A stretch of DNA of 31,720 nucleotides from Candidatus Gallimonas intestinigallinarum (lineage in GTDB: Bacteria; Bacillota_A; Clostridia; Christensenellales; Borkfalkiaceae): assembly GCA_019116405.1 (NCBI GenBank), contig DXBS01000043.1, positions 1-31,720 of the forward strand. Reading direction: 5' to 3'. This document shows positions 7,745-15,476 of this stretch, in pieces. The translations under genes were made by a program, and so were the position numbers. The stretch's first letter is position 1, and every line of letters starts with the position of its first letter. Below the pieces are notes generated by a model, which did not search any database, was not told the DNA's origin, and saw only the letters and a list, made by a program, of their open reading frames with translations.

Positions 7745-8005
7745 GTGTCGTGCTTACGCGCTCCTTGGTCACTTACCTTTTAGTAAGCTCCCTTCGTCGC
7801 TTACGCGCACTCCTTGTCTTGCTTGCATCTCTTGACTCAAATGCGCCGTGTTTTCGGTAAGCTCCCTCGGGTTTTCCTCGCACTCCTTGTTCTTCGCGCG
7901 ACTTTTGCGCAAATGCGCCGCGGTCACGGTACGCTCCCGTCGGCGTTTACGCAGGCTCCTCGTCTTCCGCGCGACTATCCTCCCAAAATGGGCGCGGTGT
8001 TTGCG
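7745..8005. repeat. Imperfect ~73-bp tandem repeat array inside the glutamate synthase operon
   Basis: Three consecutive units begin with GTAAGCTCCC, GTAAGCTCCC and GTACGCTCCC at 7783, 7857 and 7929, giving periods of 74 and 72 bp. Each contains a CTCCTTGTCTT-like or CTCCTCGTCTT-like core and ends in CAAATGCGCCG or a close variant (the last is CAAAATGGGCGCGG). A partial, shorter copy precedes them (from about 7745, sharing GCTTACGCG). The array fills most of the 362-bp gap between the FMN subunit and the polyferredoxin genes; the only ORFs across it simply read the repeat. There are no identical repeats or unique spacers, so it is not a CRISPR. It looks like a dispersed intergenic repeat family that landed in the operon. 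Confidence 0.7.
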
Positions 8006-8078
8006 CGAATATTCCGCAATTTCCTGAACACATATCCTCAATCGCAGGGCGGCGTCGCCCTGCACAACAGGAGACCAT

Positions 8079-8516
8079 ATGAAAGTTGTTTACGTCAATG
8101 AAAAATGGTGCCTCGGCTGCCACCTGTGCGAGTACGAGTGCGCCTTCGCCAATTCGGGCGATACCGATATCGTCCACGCCCTCAAGGGCAAGAAGATCTT
8201 CCCCCGCATCAAGGTGGAGGAGGGGGACGGCGTCAACTTCGCCGTCAACTGCCGCCACTGCGAGGACCCGATCTGCATCAAGAGCTGTATCGCGGGCGCG
8301 CTCTCCAAGGACGAGCACGGCGTCGTGCTCATCGATAAGGACAAGTGCGTCGGCTGCTTCACCTGCGTCACCGTCTGCCCGTACGGCGCGATCATGCCCG
8401 GCGAGGACGGCAAGGCGGCGCAAAAATGCACGCTCTGCACGGAGAATCTCATCGGCGAGCCCAACTGCGTCAGGCACTGCATCAATCAGGCGATCGTCTT
8501 TGAGGACAGGGGGTAA
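8079..8516 (+). CDS. Polyferredoxin, four [4Fe-4S] clusters (HycB/DmsB/CooF type)
   Basis: The 145-residue protein has 16 cysteines in four sets: C11/C14/C17/C21, C58/C61/C66/C70, C90/C93/C96/C100 and C117/C120/C130/C134. This is the arrangement of electron-transfer subunits of the HycB/NrfC/DmsB family, without signal peptide or membrane segment. It should act in the cytoplasm as an electron wire. It lies between the FMN subunit and the FAD oxidoreductase of a split glutamate synthase and ends 3 bp before the latter, so it most likely carries electrons between them. ACAGGAG (about 8069-8075) precedes ATG 8079. Donation by another ferredoxin-linked enzyme cannot be excluded. Confidence 0.9.
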   Translation: MKVVYVNEKWCLGCHLCEYECAFANSGDTDIVHALKGKKIFPRIKVEEGDGVNFAVNCRHCEDPICIKSCIAGALSKDEHGVVLIDKDKCVGCFTCVTVCPYGAIMPGEDGKAAQKCTLCTENLIGEPNCVRHCINQAIVFEDRG

Positions 8517-8519
8517 GCC

Positions 8520-9743
8520 ATGCAATACGTCATCATCGGAAATTCCACCGCGGCGACCTTCGCCATCGAGGGCATCCGCGCCATTGACAGGGCGGGGAGC
8601 ATCACCGTCATTTCGGACGAGACCCGTCCCGCATACGGCCGCCCGCTCATCTCCTACTATCTCTACGGGCGCATCAGGCTGGAGAACACCGCCTACCGCC
8701 CCGCGTCCTTCTATACGGACAACGGCGTGACCTTGGAATACGGCGTACGTGCCGAGAAGATCGACCCCAAAATGAAGACGGTCGCGCTCTCGGACGGCAG
8801 CACGATCGGCTATGATAAACTCCTCGTCGCCACGGGCTCTTCGCCCCTCGTCCCGCCCGCAGACGGGCTGGACGCCGTCAAATATCACACCTTCATGACG
8901 ATGGACGCGGCGCTCGCGCTGGAGAAGGAGCTTTCCCCCGAAAAGCGCGTGCTCGTCGTTGGCGCGGGGCTCATCGGGCTCAAGTGCGTCGAAGGCATTC
9001 TGGATCGCGTCGGCTCGGTCACCGTCGTCGATCTCGCGGCGCGCATCCTGCCCAGCATCCTCGATGAGGAGGGCTCGGCGATCGTGCAAGAGCGTCTGGA
9101 GGCGCGCGGCGTCAACTTTGTTCTTGGCGACTGCGCCGTCAGGTACGCCCCCGGGCTTGCCACGCTGCGCAGCGGCAAGGAGGTGCCCTTTGACATCCTC
9201 GTCATCGCGGCGGGCGTGCGCCCCAACGTCTCCCTCGTCAGGGAGGCGGGCGGCGAGGTAAACCGCGGCATCGTCGTCAACGACCGTCAGGAGACGACCA
9301 TTCCCGACGTCTACGCCGCAGGGGACAACTGCGAGAGCTACGATATCTGCTCGGGGACGCGGCGCATTCTGGCGCTGCTGCCCAATGCCGCCTTCCAGGG
9401 CGAGACGGCGGGCAGAAACATGGCGGGCGGAGACGCGGCGTTCGACAAAGCCGCGCCCTTCAACGCGCTCGGGCTGTTCGATACCCACATTGCGACGGAG
9501 GGCGTCTACGAGGGCGAAGCGTACACCGATCTCTCGGAGGGCTACAAGAAGCTGTTCGTCAAAGATAACAAGCTGGTCGGCTTTATTCTCATTGACTGCA
9601 TTGAGCGCGCGGGCATCTACACTTCGCTCACCCGTGAGCAGACCCCGCTCGACACGGTGGACTTTGAACTGCTCAAGAAGAACCCCGTGCTCATGGCGTT
9701 TGCGCGCGGGACGCGGGAAGAATATCTTACAAGGAGGCGCTGA
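8520..9743 (+). CDS. FAD/NAD(P)-dependent oxidoreductase, electron-input subunit of the split glutamate synthase
   Basis: A 407-residue pyridine nucleotide-disulfide oxidoreductase-fold protein. The N-terminal FAD site is an unusual VIIGNSTAA (residues 4-12) in place of GxGxxG. A canonical NAD(P) motif VLVVGAGLIG is at 144-153, and the second FAD motif DVYAAGDNCE at 263-272. No redox-active CxxC follows the FAD motif, as in NADH-rubredoxin or ferredoxin reductase-like members. It probably oxidises NAD(P)H and feeds electrons through the polyferredoxin to the FMN subunit, taking the role of the usual GltD small subunit; that assignment is from context. GGGGGTAAGCC-like sequence precedes ATG 8520, and the stop is 1 bp before the next start. 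Confidence 0.88.
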   Translation: MQYVIIGNSTAATFAIEGIRAIDRAGSITVISDETRPAYGRPLISYYLYGRIRLENTAYRPASFYTDNGVTLEYGVRAEKIDPKMKTVALSDGSTIGYDKLLVATGSSPLVPPADGLDAVKYHTFMTMDAALALEKELSPEKRVLVVGAGLIGLKCVEGILDRVGSVTVVDLAARILPSILDEEGSAIVQERLEARGVNFVLGDCAVRYAPGLATLRSGKEVPFDILVIAAGVRPNVSLVREAGGEVNRGIVVNDRQETTIPDVYAAGDNCESYDICSGTRRILALLPNAAFQGETAGRNMAGGDAAFDKAAPFNALGLFDTHIATEGVYEGEAYTDLSEGYKKLFVKDNKLVGFILIDCIERAGIYTSLTREQTPLDTVDFELLKKNPVLMAFARGTREEYLTRRR

Positions 9744-9744
9744 T

Positions 9745-10464
9745 ATGATCGTTCATGCGGGAGACATGCACTTCAAGGCGCTCGGCGACCTTGTCCGCGA
9801 TACGCAGGACAAAGAGGTCGTCATCGAAAACTGCATCGGACAGCGCTATATCGGCGCGGGCTCGTCGGGCAAGAAGATCGAGATCATCGGCACGCCCGGC
9901 AACGCGCTGGGGGCATACCTCAACGGGACGGACATCGTCGTGCGCGGCAACGTGCAGGACGCCGTCGGCGATACGATGAACTGCGGCTCGATCATCGTCC
10001 ACGGCGGCGCGGGCGACGCGCTCGGGTACGCGATGCGCGGCGGCAAGATCTTCATCCGCGGCAACGTCGGCTATCGCTGTGGGATCCACATGAAGGCGTA
10101 CATGAACTTCAAGCCCGTCATCGTCATCGGCGGCAGGGCGGGGAGCTTCCTTGGCGAGTATCAGGCGGGCGGCCTCATCGTCGTGCTCAATCTGAATGAT
10201 GAGAGCCCCGTCGTCGGCAACTTCTGCGGTACGGGCATGCACGGCGGGGAAATGTATCTGCGCGGCGAAGCGCTGCCGCCCAACCTCCAGCCCCAGGTCA
10301 AGGCAGAGCGCGTGGACGGCATCGCCGATCCCTGGGTGCGCTCCGTCATCACGGAGTACGCCGGGGTATACGGGCTGGACGCGGAAAAACTGCTCGCGGA
10401 CACCTACTACCATTTAAGTCCCAACTTCGATAATCCATACCACAGAATGTATACCAACAACTGA
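9745..10464 (+). CDS. Glutamate synthase GXGXG beta-helix subunit (GltB domain 3)
   Basis: The 239-residue protein matches the C-terminal alpha-subunit domain of GltB: repeated Gly-rich beta-helix turns such as YIGAGSSGKKIEIIG, GDTMNCGSIIVHGGAGDALG, MRGGKIFIRGNVGYRCG and GNFCGTGMHGGEMYLRG. In full-length GltB this domain is structural, holding the glutaminase and synthase domains together. The longer frame begins at 9385, but the real start is ATG 9745, with AAGGAGG at 9731-9737 and a 7-nt gap; the longer version would overlap the FAD gene and read nonsense composition. It closes the operon and is followed directly by a strong terminator. Confidence 0.92.
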   Translation: MIVHAGDMHFKALGDLVRDTQDKEVVIENCIGQRYIGAGSSGKKIEIIGTPGNALGAYLNGTDIVVRGNVQDAVGDTMNCGSIIVHGGAGDALGYAMRGGKIFIRGNVGYRCGIHMKAYMNFKPVIVIGGRAGSFLGEYQAGGLIVVLNLNDESPVVGNFCGTGMHGGEMYLRGEALPPNLQPQVKAERVDGIADPWVRSVITEYAGVYGLDAEKLLADTYYHLSPNFDNPYHRMYTNN

Positions 10465-10494
10465 AAAATCCCCGCTCGGCCGAGCGGGGATTTT
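10465..10494. terminator. Perfect 30-bp palindromic bidirectional terminator
   Basis: Positions 10465-10494 are a perfect inverted repeat (AAAATCCCCGCTCGG and its complement) starting right after the TGA of the last glutamate synthase gene. A-tract and T-tract on both sides let it end both this operon and the converging P-type ATPase gene. Confidence 0.9.
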
Positions 10495-10543
10495 GCTGTC
10501 TGTTGGAAAATATTGCGTCGCGTGCCGGTCATGGGGCGCTGTT

Positions 10544-13066
10544 TCAGTCGTTGGGACTTAAAAAGTCGCCCAGTTTTACCAGCCAGCCGGAGACGGGGAA
10601 CGCCGCAAGGATGATGCAGCACAGATACAGCGTCTGCGTGAGGTCAAGCTGGATCGTGGACCAGCCCGTGTAGATGAGATTGCCCAGCACCGGCACGCAC
10701 AGCACCAGGATGCTCACGCCGACGGAGAAGGCATAGACCAACGCGCGCAGCCAGTTGAAGGGCTTGAGAATATGCGACAGCATCACGAGACCGCCAAAGG
10801 TGACGGCGAGCACAAACAGCGGGTTGATCGCGTCCATTGTGGCGCCGTTGCCCTGATCGATGCCGATATACAGTCCGCCAAATTCCTCCGGGAAGAGCTG
10901 TATGCCCGCATACACCGCCAATACGCATAGCAGCAGCGTCACGGCGCCCGGGATAGCGCGGGCTAGGACGAAGGGGATAAACTTTCCCTTGACGCGCTCG
11001 CCGTTGGGCTGGAGGGCCAGCACCATGGAGGGCAGCGCCGTCACCATCGTCTCGAACAGCAGCATGTTGTTGGTCGTAAAGAAGTATTTCTCCCGCAGGA
11101 AGAAGCACAGCACCGCCACGAACACGGTGAAAAGCGTCTTCATAATGTACAGCGACGCCGAGGACTTGATATTGTTGATGACCCGCCGCCCCTCGTACAC
11201 GACGTCGGGCAGGGACAAAAAGTTGTTGTCGGTGAGCACGAGGTGCGAAACATTCCGCGCCGCTTCGCTGCCCGCGGCAACGGAGATCGCGCAGTCCGCC
11301 TCCTTGAGGGCGAGAATATCGTTGACGCCGTCGCCCGTCATGGCGACCGTATCGCCGCGCTGTTTGAGCGCGCGCACCAGGATCGCTTTCTGTTCGGGCG
11401 TGACCCGTCCGAACACCGTGTATTTATCGGCGAGATTCTCCACTTCCGGTTCGGTCAGTCCGTCCAGCGAGACGTACTGTTCGGCATTGGGCACGCCCAC
11501 GCGGCGGGCGACTTCTGCCACCGTGACGGGGTTGTCACCCGAGATGATCTTGATATCGACGTCGTTCTCGCGGAACCATGCGATCGTCTTTGCGGCGTCC
11601 GCGCGGATATTGTCCGCAAGCGTGATGATCGCCGCAGGGCGCAGCACGGAGGGGACTTTGTCGCCCACGATCGCGCCGGGAGAGTAGGCGAGCACCAGGA
11701 CGCGCAGCCCGCCCGCCGCATACTGCTTGACGATCTTATCCACCTTGGGCGGCATGGGGCGCAGGACAAATTCGGGCGCGCCCATTACAAAGGTGCCTTC
11801 CTCGCCGAAGGTGACGGCGGAGAGCTTTCGTTTGCTGGAGAAGGGGATGGTCGCCGTCGGGTGCATGACGGGGGAATGCCCGAAGCGCTCGTGCAGCGCC
11901 ATGGAGGTCTGGTTGTTGTCGTCCAGCGCCGCGAGCATGCTCGCCATGACCTCGTCCAGCGTGTGGTCGACAAAGGTGTTGAGGATCATGCAGTCGCTCA
12001 CGGTCATCCTGCCGTCCGTGATCGTGCCCGTCTTGTCAAGACACAGCACGTTGACGCGCGCGAGCATCTCGAGGGAATACAGATCCTGCACGAGAGTGTG
12101 CTTTTTGGCGAGCCTGCGCACGCCCACCGCCATCGCAAAGGACGTGAGCAGCAGAAGTCCGGAGGGAATCATGCCCACGACGACCGCGCAGGTGGACTGG
12201 ATGATCGCGCTGACGGTGTTGGTCGGGTCCAAAAGGCTGATCCAGACCATCGCCGCCGCGACGAGCGGAATGAGAAGGCTGATCGCGCGGATGAACACAT
12301 GGATGGAGTTCATGATCTCCGAGCGCGGCTTTTTGTACTTCTTCGCCTTGGACGTGAGGCTGTTGAGGTAGGTCGCCCTACCCACCTTGTCGGCGCGGAC
12401 GCGGCAGGCGCCGCTGGCGACAAAGGAGCCGGCGTATAAAATTTCGCCCGGCGCCTTCTTGACGGGCACCGATTCGCCCGTCAGGAGCGACTCGTTGACC
12501 TCGGCATTGCCGTCCAGAAGAATGCAGTCGGCGGGGATCTGCTGTCCCGCTTCCAGAATGAGGATATCGTCGAGGACGATGTCCCGCACGTTGATTTCCC
12601 GTTTTGCGCCGCCGCGGACGACCTTGGCTGTGGAGGTGACGAGCACGGCGAGCTTATCGATCTGCTTTTTGGCAAGAATTTCCTGAATGATGCCGATGAG
12701 AAGGTTTGCCGCGAAGATGGCGACAAAGAGGAACTGGGAGAGCTCCGCCCCCGCATACACCAGTGCGAGCGCGACAATGACGCACAGCAGGTTGAACACC
12801 GTGCAGATATTTCCCACAAAGATGCTCGTGTACGACTTGCTGTACTTTTTATTGACGTCGTTGAAGAGCATCTGCGAAAAGCGCGCATCGACCTGCTCTT
12901 CCGTGAGCCCCGTGTCGGGGTCGGGCGAAAAGCGTTCGACGTCCTCCGCCTCGGGAATGTGCTTGGCGTGGCGGAAGTGCTTCATCAGTTGTTTGCGCGT
13001 TTTATGCTCGGCAGGTTTTTCCTGCGCGGGCGCGCGGTCGGGATGCAGGCTGTCTTGCTCGTTCAC
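10544..13066 (-). CDS. Cation-translocating P-type ATPase (CtpE-like HAD family)
   Basis: An 840-residue membrane pump coupling ATP hydrolysis to cation transport. Visible marks: actuator loop LTGES (195-199), phosphorylation motif DKTGTIT with D344, hinge TGDGVND (577-583), and about ten hydrophobic segments (two before the actuator domain, two before D344, six at the end). The TM4 motif is MIPSGL (299-304), where many P2 pumps have PEGL, and the nucleotide-domain motif is MGAPE rather than KGAPE. No N-terminal heavy-metal CxxC domain is present. These features resemble CtpE-like and related Firmicute ATPases; Ca2+ or Mg2+ would be a guess. The start is GTG 13066 with AGGAGGT 6 nt upstream. 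It has its own promoter at 13130-13102, divergent from serS. Confidence 0.9.
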   Translation of the reverse strand: MNEQDSLHPDRAPAQEKPAEHKTRKQLMKHFRHAKHIPEAEDVERFSPDPDTGLTEEQVDARFSQMLFNDVNKKYSKSYTSIFVGNICTVFNLLCVIVALALVYAGAELSQFLFVAIFAANLLIGIIQEILAKKQIDKLAVLVTSTAKVVRGGAKREINVRDIVLDDILILEAGQQIPADCILLDGNAEVNESLLTGESVPVKKAPGEILYAGSFVASGACRVRADKVGRATYLNSLTSKAKKYKKPRSEIMNSIHVFIRAISLLIPLVAAAMVWISLLDPTNTVSAIIQSTCAVVVGMIPSGLLLLTSFAMAVGVRRLAKKHTLVQDLYSLEMLARVNVLCLDKTGTITDGRMTVSDCMILNTFVDHTLDEVMASMLAALDDNNQTSMALHERFGHSPVMHPTATIPFSSKRKLSAVTFGEEGTFVMGAPEFVLRPMPPKVDKIVKQYAAGGLRVLVLAYSPGAIVGDKVPSVLRPAAIITLADNIRADAAKTIAWFRENDVDIKIISGDNPVTVAEVARRVGVPNAEQYVSLDGLTEPEVENLADKYTVFGRVTPEQKAILVRALKQRGDTVAMTGDGVNDILALKEADCAISVAAGSEAARNVSHLVLTDNNFLSLPDVVYEGRRVINNIKSSASLYIMKTLFTVFVAVLCFFLREKYFFTTNNMLLFETMVTALPSMVLALQPNGERVKGKFIPFVLARAIPGAVTLLLCVLAVYAGIQLFPEEFGGLYIGIDQGNGATMDAINPLFVLAVTFGGLVMLSHILKPFNWLRALVYAFSVGVSILVLCVPVLGNLIYTGWSTIQLDLTQTLYLCCIILAAFPVSGWLVKLGDFLSPND

Positions 13067-13101
13067 CTGTACACCTCCTGCGGCAAAGTAGTCTTTCCAC
13101 C

Positions 13102-13130
13102 ATTATACACCGTATGCGCGCAAAAGTCAA
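13102..13130 (-). promoter_or_regulatory. Promoter of the P-type ATPase gene
   Basis: On the minus strand TTGACT (13130-13125) and TATAAT (13107-13102) are separated by 17 bp, about 36 bp before the GTG start. Confidence 0.8.
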
Positions 13131-13178
13131 AAAAAGACGGGAACTTTCTCTTTTTTTTGGCATGATGCGCAGGGAAGG

Positions 13179-13207
13179 TTGCAATTCGCTCAAAAAGAGT
13201 GTATAAT
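13179..13207 (+). promoter_or_regulatory. Promoter of the serS operon
   Basis: TTGCAA (13179-13184) and TATAAT (13202-13207) have a 17-bp spacer. Transcription would begin near 13214, which rules out an in-frame TTG at 13207 as the serS start. The leader is short and contains no room for a T-box. Confidence 0.75.
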
Positions 13208-13233
13208 TGAAGAAAAAACCTTCAGAGGCAGTC

Positions 13234-14520
13234 ATGATCGATATCGCAGCTCTGCGCGCCGACCCCGATCGCGTGCGCGAAAACATCAAAAAGAAATTTC
13301 AGGATCACAAACTCCCCCTTGTAGATGAGGCGCTCTCCCTCGATAGCCGCCGCCGCGCCCTTCAGACGGAGGGCGACGCGCTGCGCGCCGCAAGAAATTC
13401 CCTCTCCAAGCAGATCGGCGCTCTCATGCGCGAGAAGAGGACGGAGGAGGCGGAGAAGGTAAAGGCGCAGGTCACGGCGGACGCCGAGCGCCTTGCCGCC
13501 ATAGAAAAGGAGACGGAAGAGGTGAGCGCGCGCCTCAAAGAGGTCATGATGCGCATTCCCAACTTCGTCTGCGCCGAGACGCCCGTCGGCAGGGACGATT
13601 CCGAGAACGTCGAGCGCCAGCGCTTTTTGGAGCCCAAGGTGCCCGATTTTGAAGTGCCCTATCACCTGGATATTCTGGAACGGTTGCAGGGCATCGACAT
13701 TGACAGCGCGCGCCGCACGAGCGGACAGGGCTTTTACTACCTGACGGGCGACGTCGCCCGCCTGCACTCCGCGGTGCTCGCCTATGCAAGGGACTTCATG
13801 ATCGATAAGGGCTTCACCTATTGCATCCCGCCCTTTATGATCCGCTCGGACGTCGTCTCGGGCGTCATGAGCTTTGAAGAGATGGACGGCATGATGTACA
13901 AGATCGAAGGGGAGGACCTCTACCTCATCGGCACGAGCGAGCATTCCATGATCGGCAGATTCATGGGACAGACCATTGACGAGAGCAAGCTCCCCCTGAC
14001 GCTGACGAGCTATTCGCCCTGCTTCCGGAAGGAAAAGGGTGCGCACGGCATCGAGGAGCGCGGCATCTACCGCATCCACCAGTTTGAAAAGCAGGAGATG
14101 ATCGTCATCTGCAAGCCCGAAGAGAGCGAGATGTGGTACGACAAAATGTGGAACTACACCGTCGAGCTGTTCGTCTCCATGGGCATTCCCGTCCGCACGC
14201 TGGAGTGCTGCACGGGCGATCTTGCCGACCTCAAGTACCGCAGCGTGGACGTGGAGGCGTGGTCGCCCCGTCAGAAGAAGTACTTCGAAGTCGGGTCGTG
14301 TTCCAACCTCACGGACGCGCAGGCAAGGCGGCTGGGCATCCGCTACAAGGGAGCAAACGGCACCGCCTATGCGCACACGCTCAATAATACGGTCGTCGCG
14401 CCGCCCAGAATGCTCATCGCCTTCCTGGAGAACCACCTCAACGCCGACGGCAGCGTGGATATTCCCGAAGTACTCCGTCCCTACATGGGCGGGAAGGAGA
14501 AGATCTTGCCCCGTTCATGA
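13234..14520 (+). CDS. serS: Seryl-tRNA synthetase
   Basis: The 428-residue protein has the normal SerRS length and order: an N-terminal helical coiled-coil arm (about residues 30-105, rich in Arg, Glu, Ala) that contacts tRNA-Ser, then a class II catalytic core. Visible are the TSEH element (234-237), motif 2 CFRKEKGAHGIEERGIYR (263-280) and motif 3 NTVVAPPRMLIAFLEN (385-400). It charges tRNA-Ser with serine in the cytoplasm. ATG 13234 is chosen because the promoter -10 overlaps the upstream TTG, and AGAGG lies 7-8 nt before it. The stop overlaps the start of the exonuclease gene (ATGA). Confidence 0.96.
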   Translation: MIDIAALRADPDRVRENIKKKFQDHKLPLVDEALSLDSRRRALQTEGDALRAARNSLSKQIGALMREKRTEEAEKVKAQVTADAERLAAIEKETEEVSARLKEVMMRIPNFVCAETPVGRDDSENVERQRFLEPKVPDFEVPYHLDILERLQGIDIDSARRTSGQGFYYLTGDVARLHSAVLAYARDFMIDKGFTYCIPPFMIRSDVVSGVMSFEEMDGMMYKIEGEDLYLIGTSEHSMIGRFMGQTIDESKLPLTLTSYSPCFRKEKGAHGIEERGIYRIHQFEKQEMIVICKPEESEMWYDKMWNYTVELFVSMGIPVRTLECCTGDLADLKYRSVDVEAWSPRQKKYFEVGSCSNLTDAQARRLGIRYKGANGTAYAHTLNNTVVAPPRMLIAFLENHLNADGSVDIPEVLRPYMGGKEKILPRS

Positions 14521-15476
14521 AGTACGTATTTTTCGATATCGAATGTGCGTGCGTCTACAAGAGCGTTGCCAAGATCTGTGCGTTCGGGTACGTTTTGGCG
14601 GATGAAAATTTCAACGTGCTGGAGCGGGAGGACATCCTTTTAAACCCGCGCGGCAAGTTTCATCTGACCGATAGGAAGGGACGCGAGGGGCTGGTGCTTC
14701 CCTACGTCTATGAGGACTTCAAGAAATATCCCGCCTTCCCCGCGGCGTACACGCGCATCAAAGCTCTGCTGGAAGATAAGGATCACATCGTGCTCGGACA
14801 TGCGACACTCAACGACGTGAACTACCTCAACTTAGAGACCCGCCGCTATAAACTGCCGTCCTTTCGCTTTTCCTATTACGACACGCAGTTCTTCTATATG
14901 AACGTCAAGCACAACTTCTCCCGCCAACTGGGACTGGGCGCAATGGCGGAGGAACTGGGCGTGGAGTTCACGCCCCACCGTGCCGTGGATGATGCCTATG
15001 CGACCATGCGCGTGTGTGAAGCGATTCTCAGAAGCGAGCACGCCGCAAGCGTTCCCGACTTTGTCTCCCGCAATCACATCCGCGCGGGACGCATCGCAGA
15101 TTATAAGATCAGTCCGCTCGCCTCGCAGGGGCTCAAGACTTACCTTGCCGAGCGCGATGAGGAGCGCGAGCGCCGCGCCAAGGCGCACGACGAGTTCTAC
15201 CGCTACGTCAACAAGCACATGCACCGCCGCGCCAAGGCGGGCTCGCTCGCGGGCAAGGTGTTCTGCTTCTCCAAGGAAGTGGAGGAGGAAGTGCCGCTCT
15301 CCGTCCACCTCGTGGCGGCGATCTTCGCCTCGGGCGGGAAGTACACCTCGCATCCCGCCGAATGCAACGTCTACATTGCGCGCGGTCAGGGCGGCGTGCG
15401 CTATCAGAACGCGGTGTCCGCAGGGGCATCCTATGTCCCGCTCGAGTCGCTCGAGCACGCCCTGCAAGAGATATGA
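14517..15476 (+). CDS. DEDDh 3'-5' exonuclease with C-terminal BRCT-like domain
   Basis: A 319-residue DnaQ-like exonuclease. The catalytic residues can be placed: D7 and E9 in FFDIECA, D100 in GHATLNDVNYL, H154 and D159 in HRAVDDA. The C-terminal ~75 residues, from LAGKVFCFSKEVEEE (about 244) through FASGGKY to SAGASYVPLESLEHAL, resemble a BRCT fold, as in some DNA polymerase III epsilon-like proteins; an arginine/glutamate-rich helical linker joins the two. It may take part in DNA or RNA end processing; the substrate is not evident. It starts inside the serS stop (ATGA) and ends with another ATGA overlap with the methyltransferase gene, so the three genes are translated as a coupled unit. 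Confidence 0.82.
   Translation: MKYVFFDIECACVYKSVAKICAFGYVLADENFNVLEREDILLNPRGKFHLTDRKGREGLVLPYVYEDFKKYPAFPAAYTRIKALLEDKDHIVLGHATLNDVNYLNLETRRYKLPSFRFSYYDTQFFYMNVKHNFSRQLGLGAMAEELGVEFTPHRAVDDAYATMRVCEAILRSEHAASVPDFVSRNHIRAGRIADYKISPLASQGLKTYLAERDEERERRAKAHDEFYRYVNKHMHRRAKAGSLAGKVFCFSKEVEEEVPLSVHLVAAIFASGGKYTSHPAECNVYIARGQGGVRYQNAVSAGASYVPLESLEHALQEI

Noticed and set aside
7745..8005. CRISPR array
   Set aside because: Repeats are imperfect, of ~73 bp, directly adjoining without unique spacers, and no cas gene is near.
7814..8101. 95-codon ORF in the repeat array
   Set aside because: Its protein simply repeats the DNA repeat (QMRR...LP twice), and it runs past the good start of the polyferredoxin gene.
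7947..9488. 513-codon minus-strand ORF over the ferredoxin and FAD genes
   Set aside because: Antisense shadow; the plus-strand genes carry the full cysteine and Rossmann motifs.
13207..13233. Upstream TTG start for serS
   Set aside because: It overlaps the -10 box; the transcript would start after it.
13207..13234. T-box riboswitch ahead of serS
   Set aside because: The leader is only about 20 nt long, too short for a T-box.
13222..14436. 404-codon ORF antisense to serS
   Set aside because: Antisense shadow of a clear synthetase gene.
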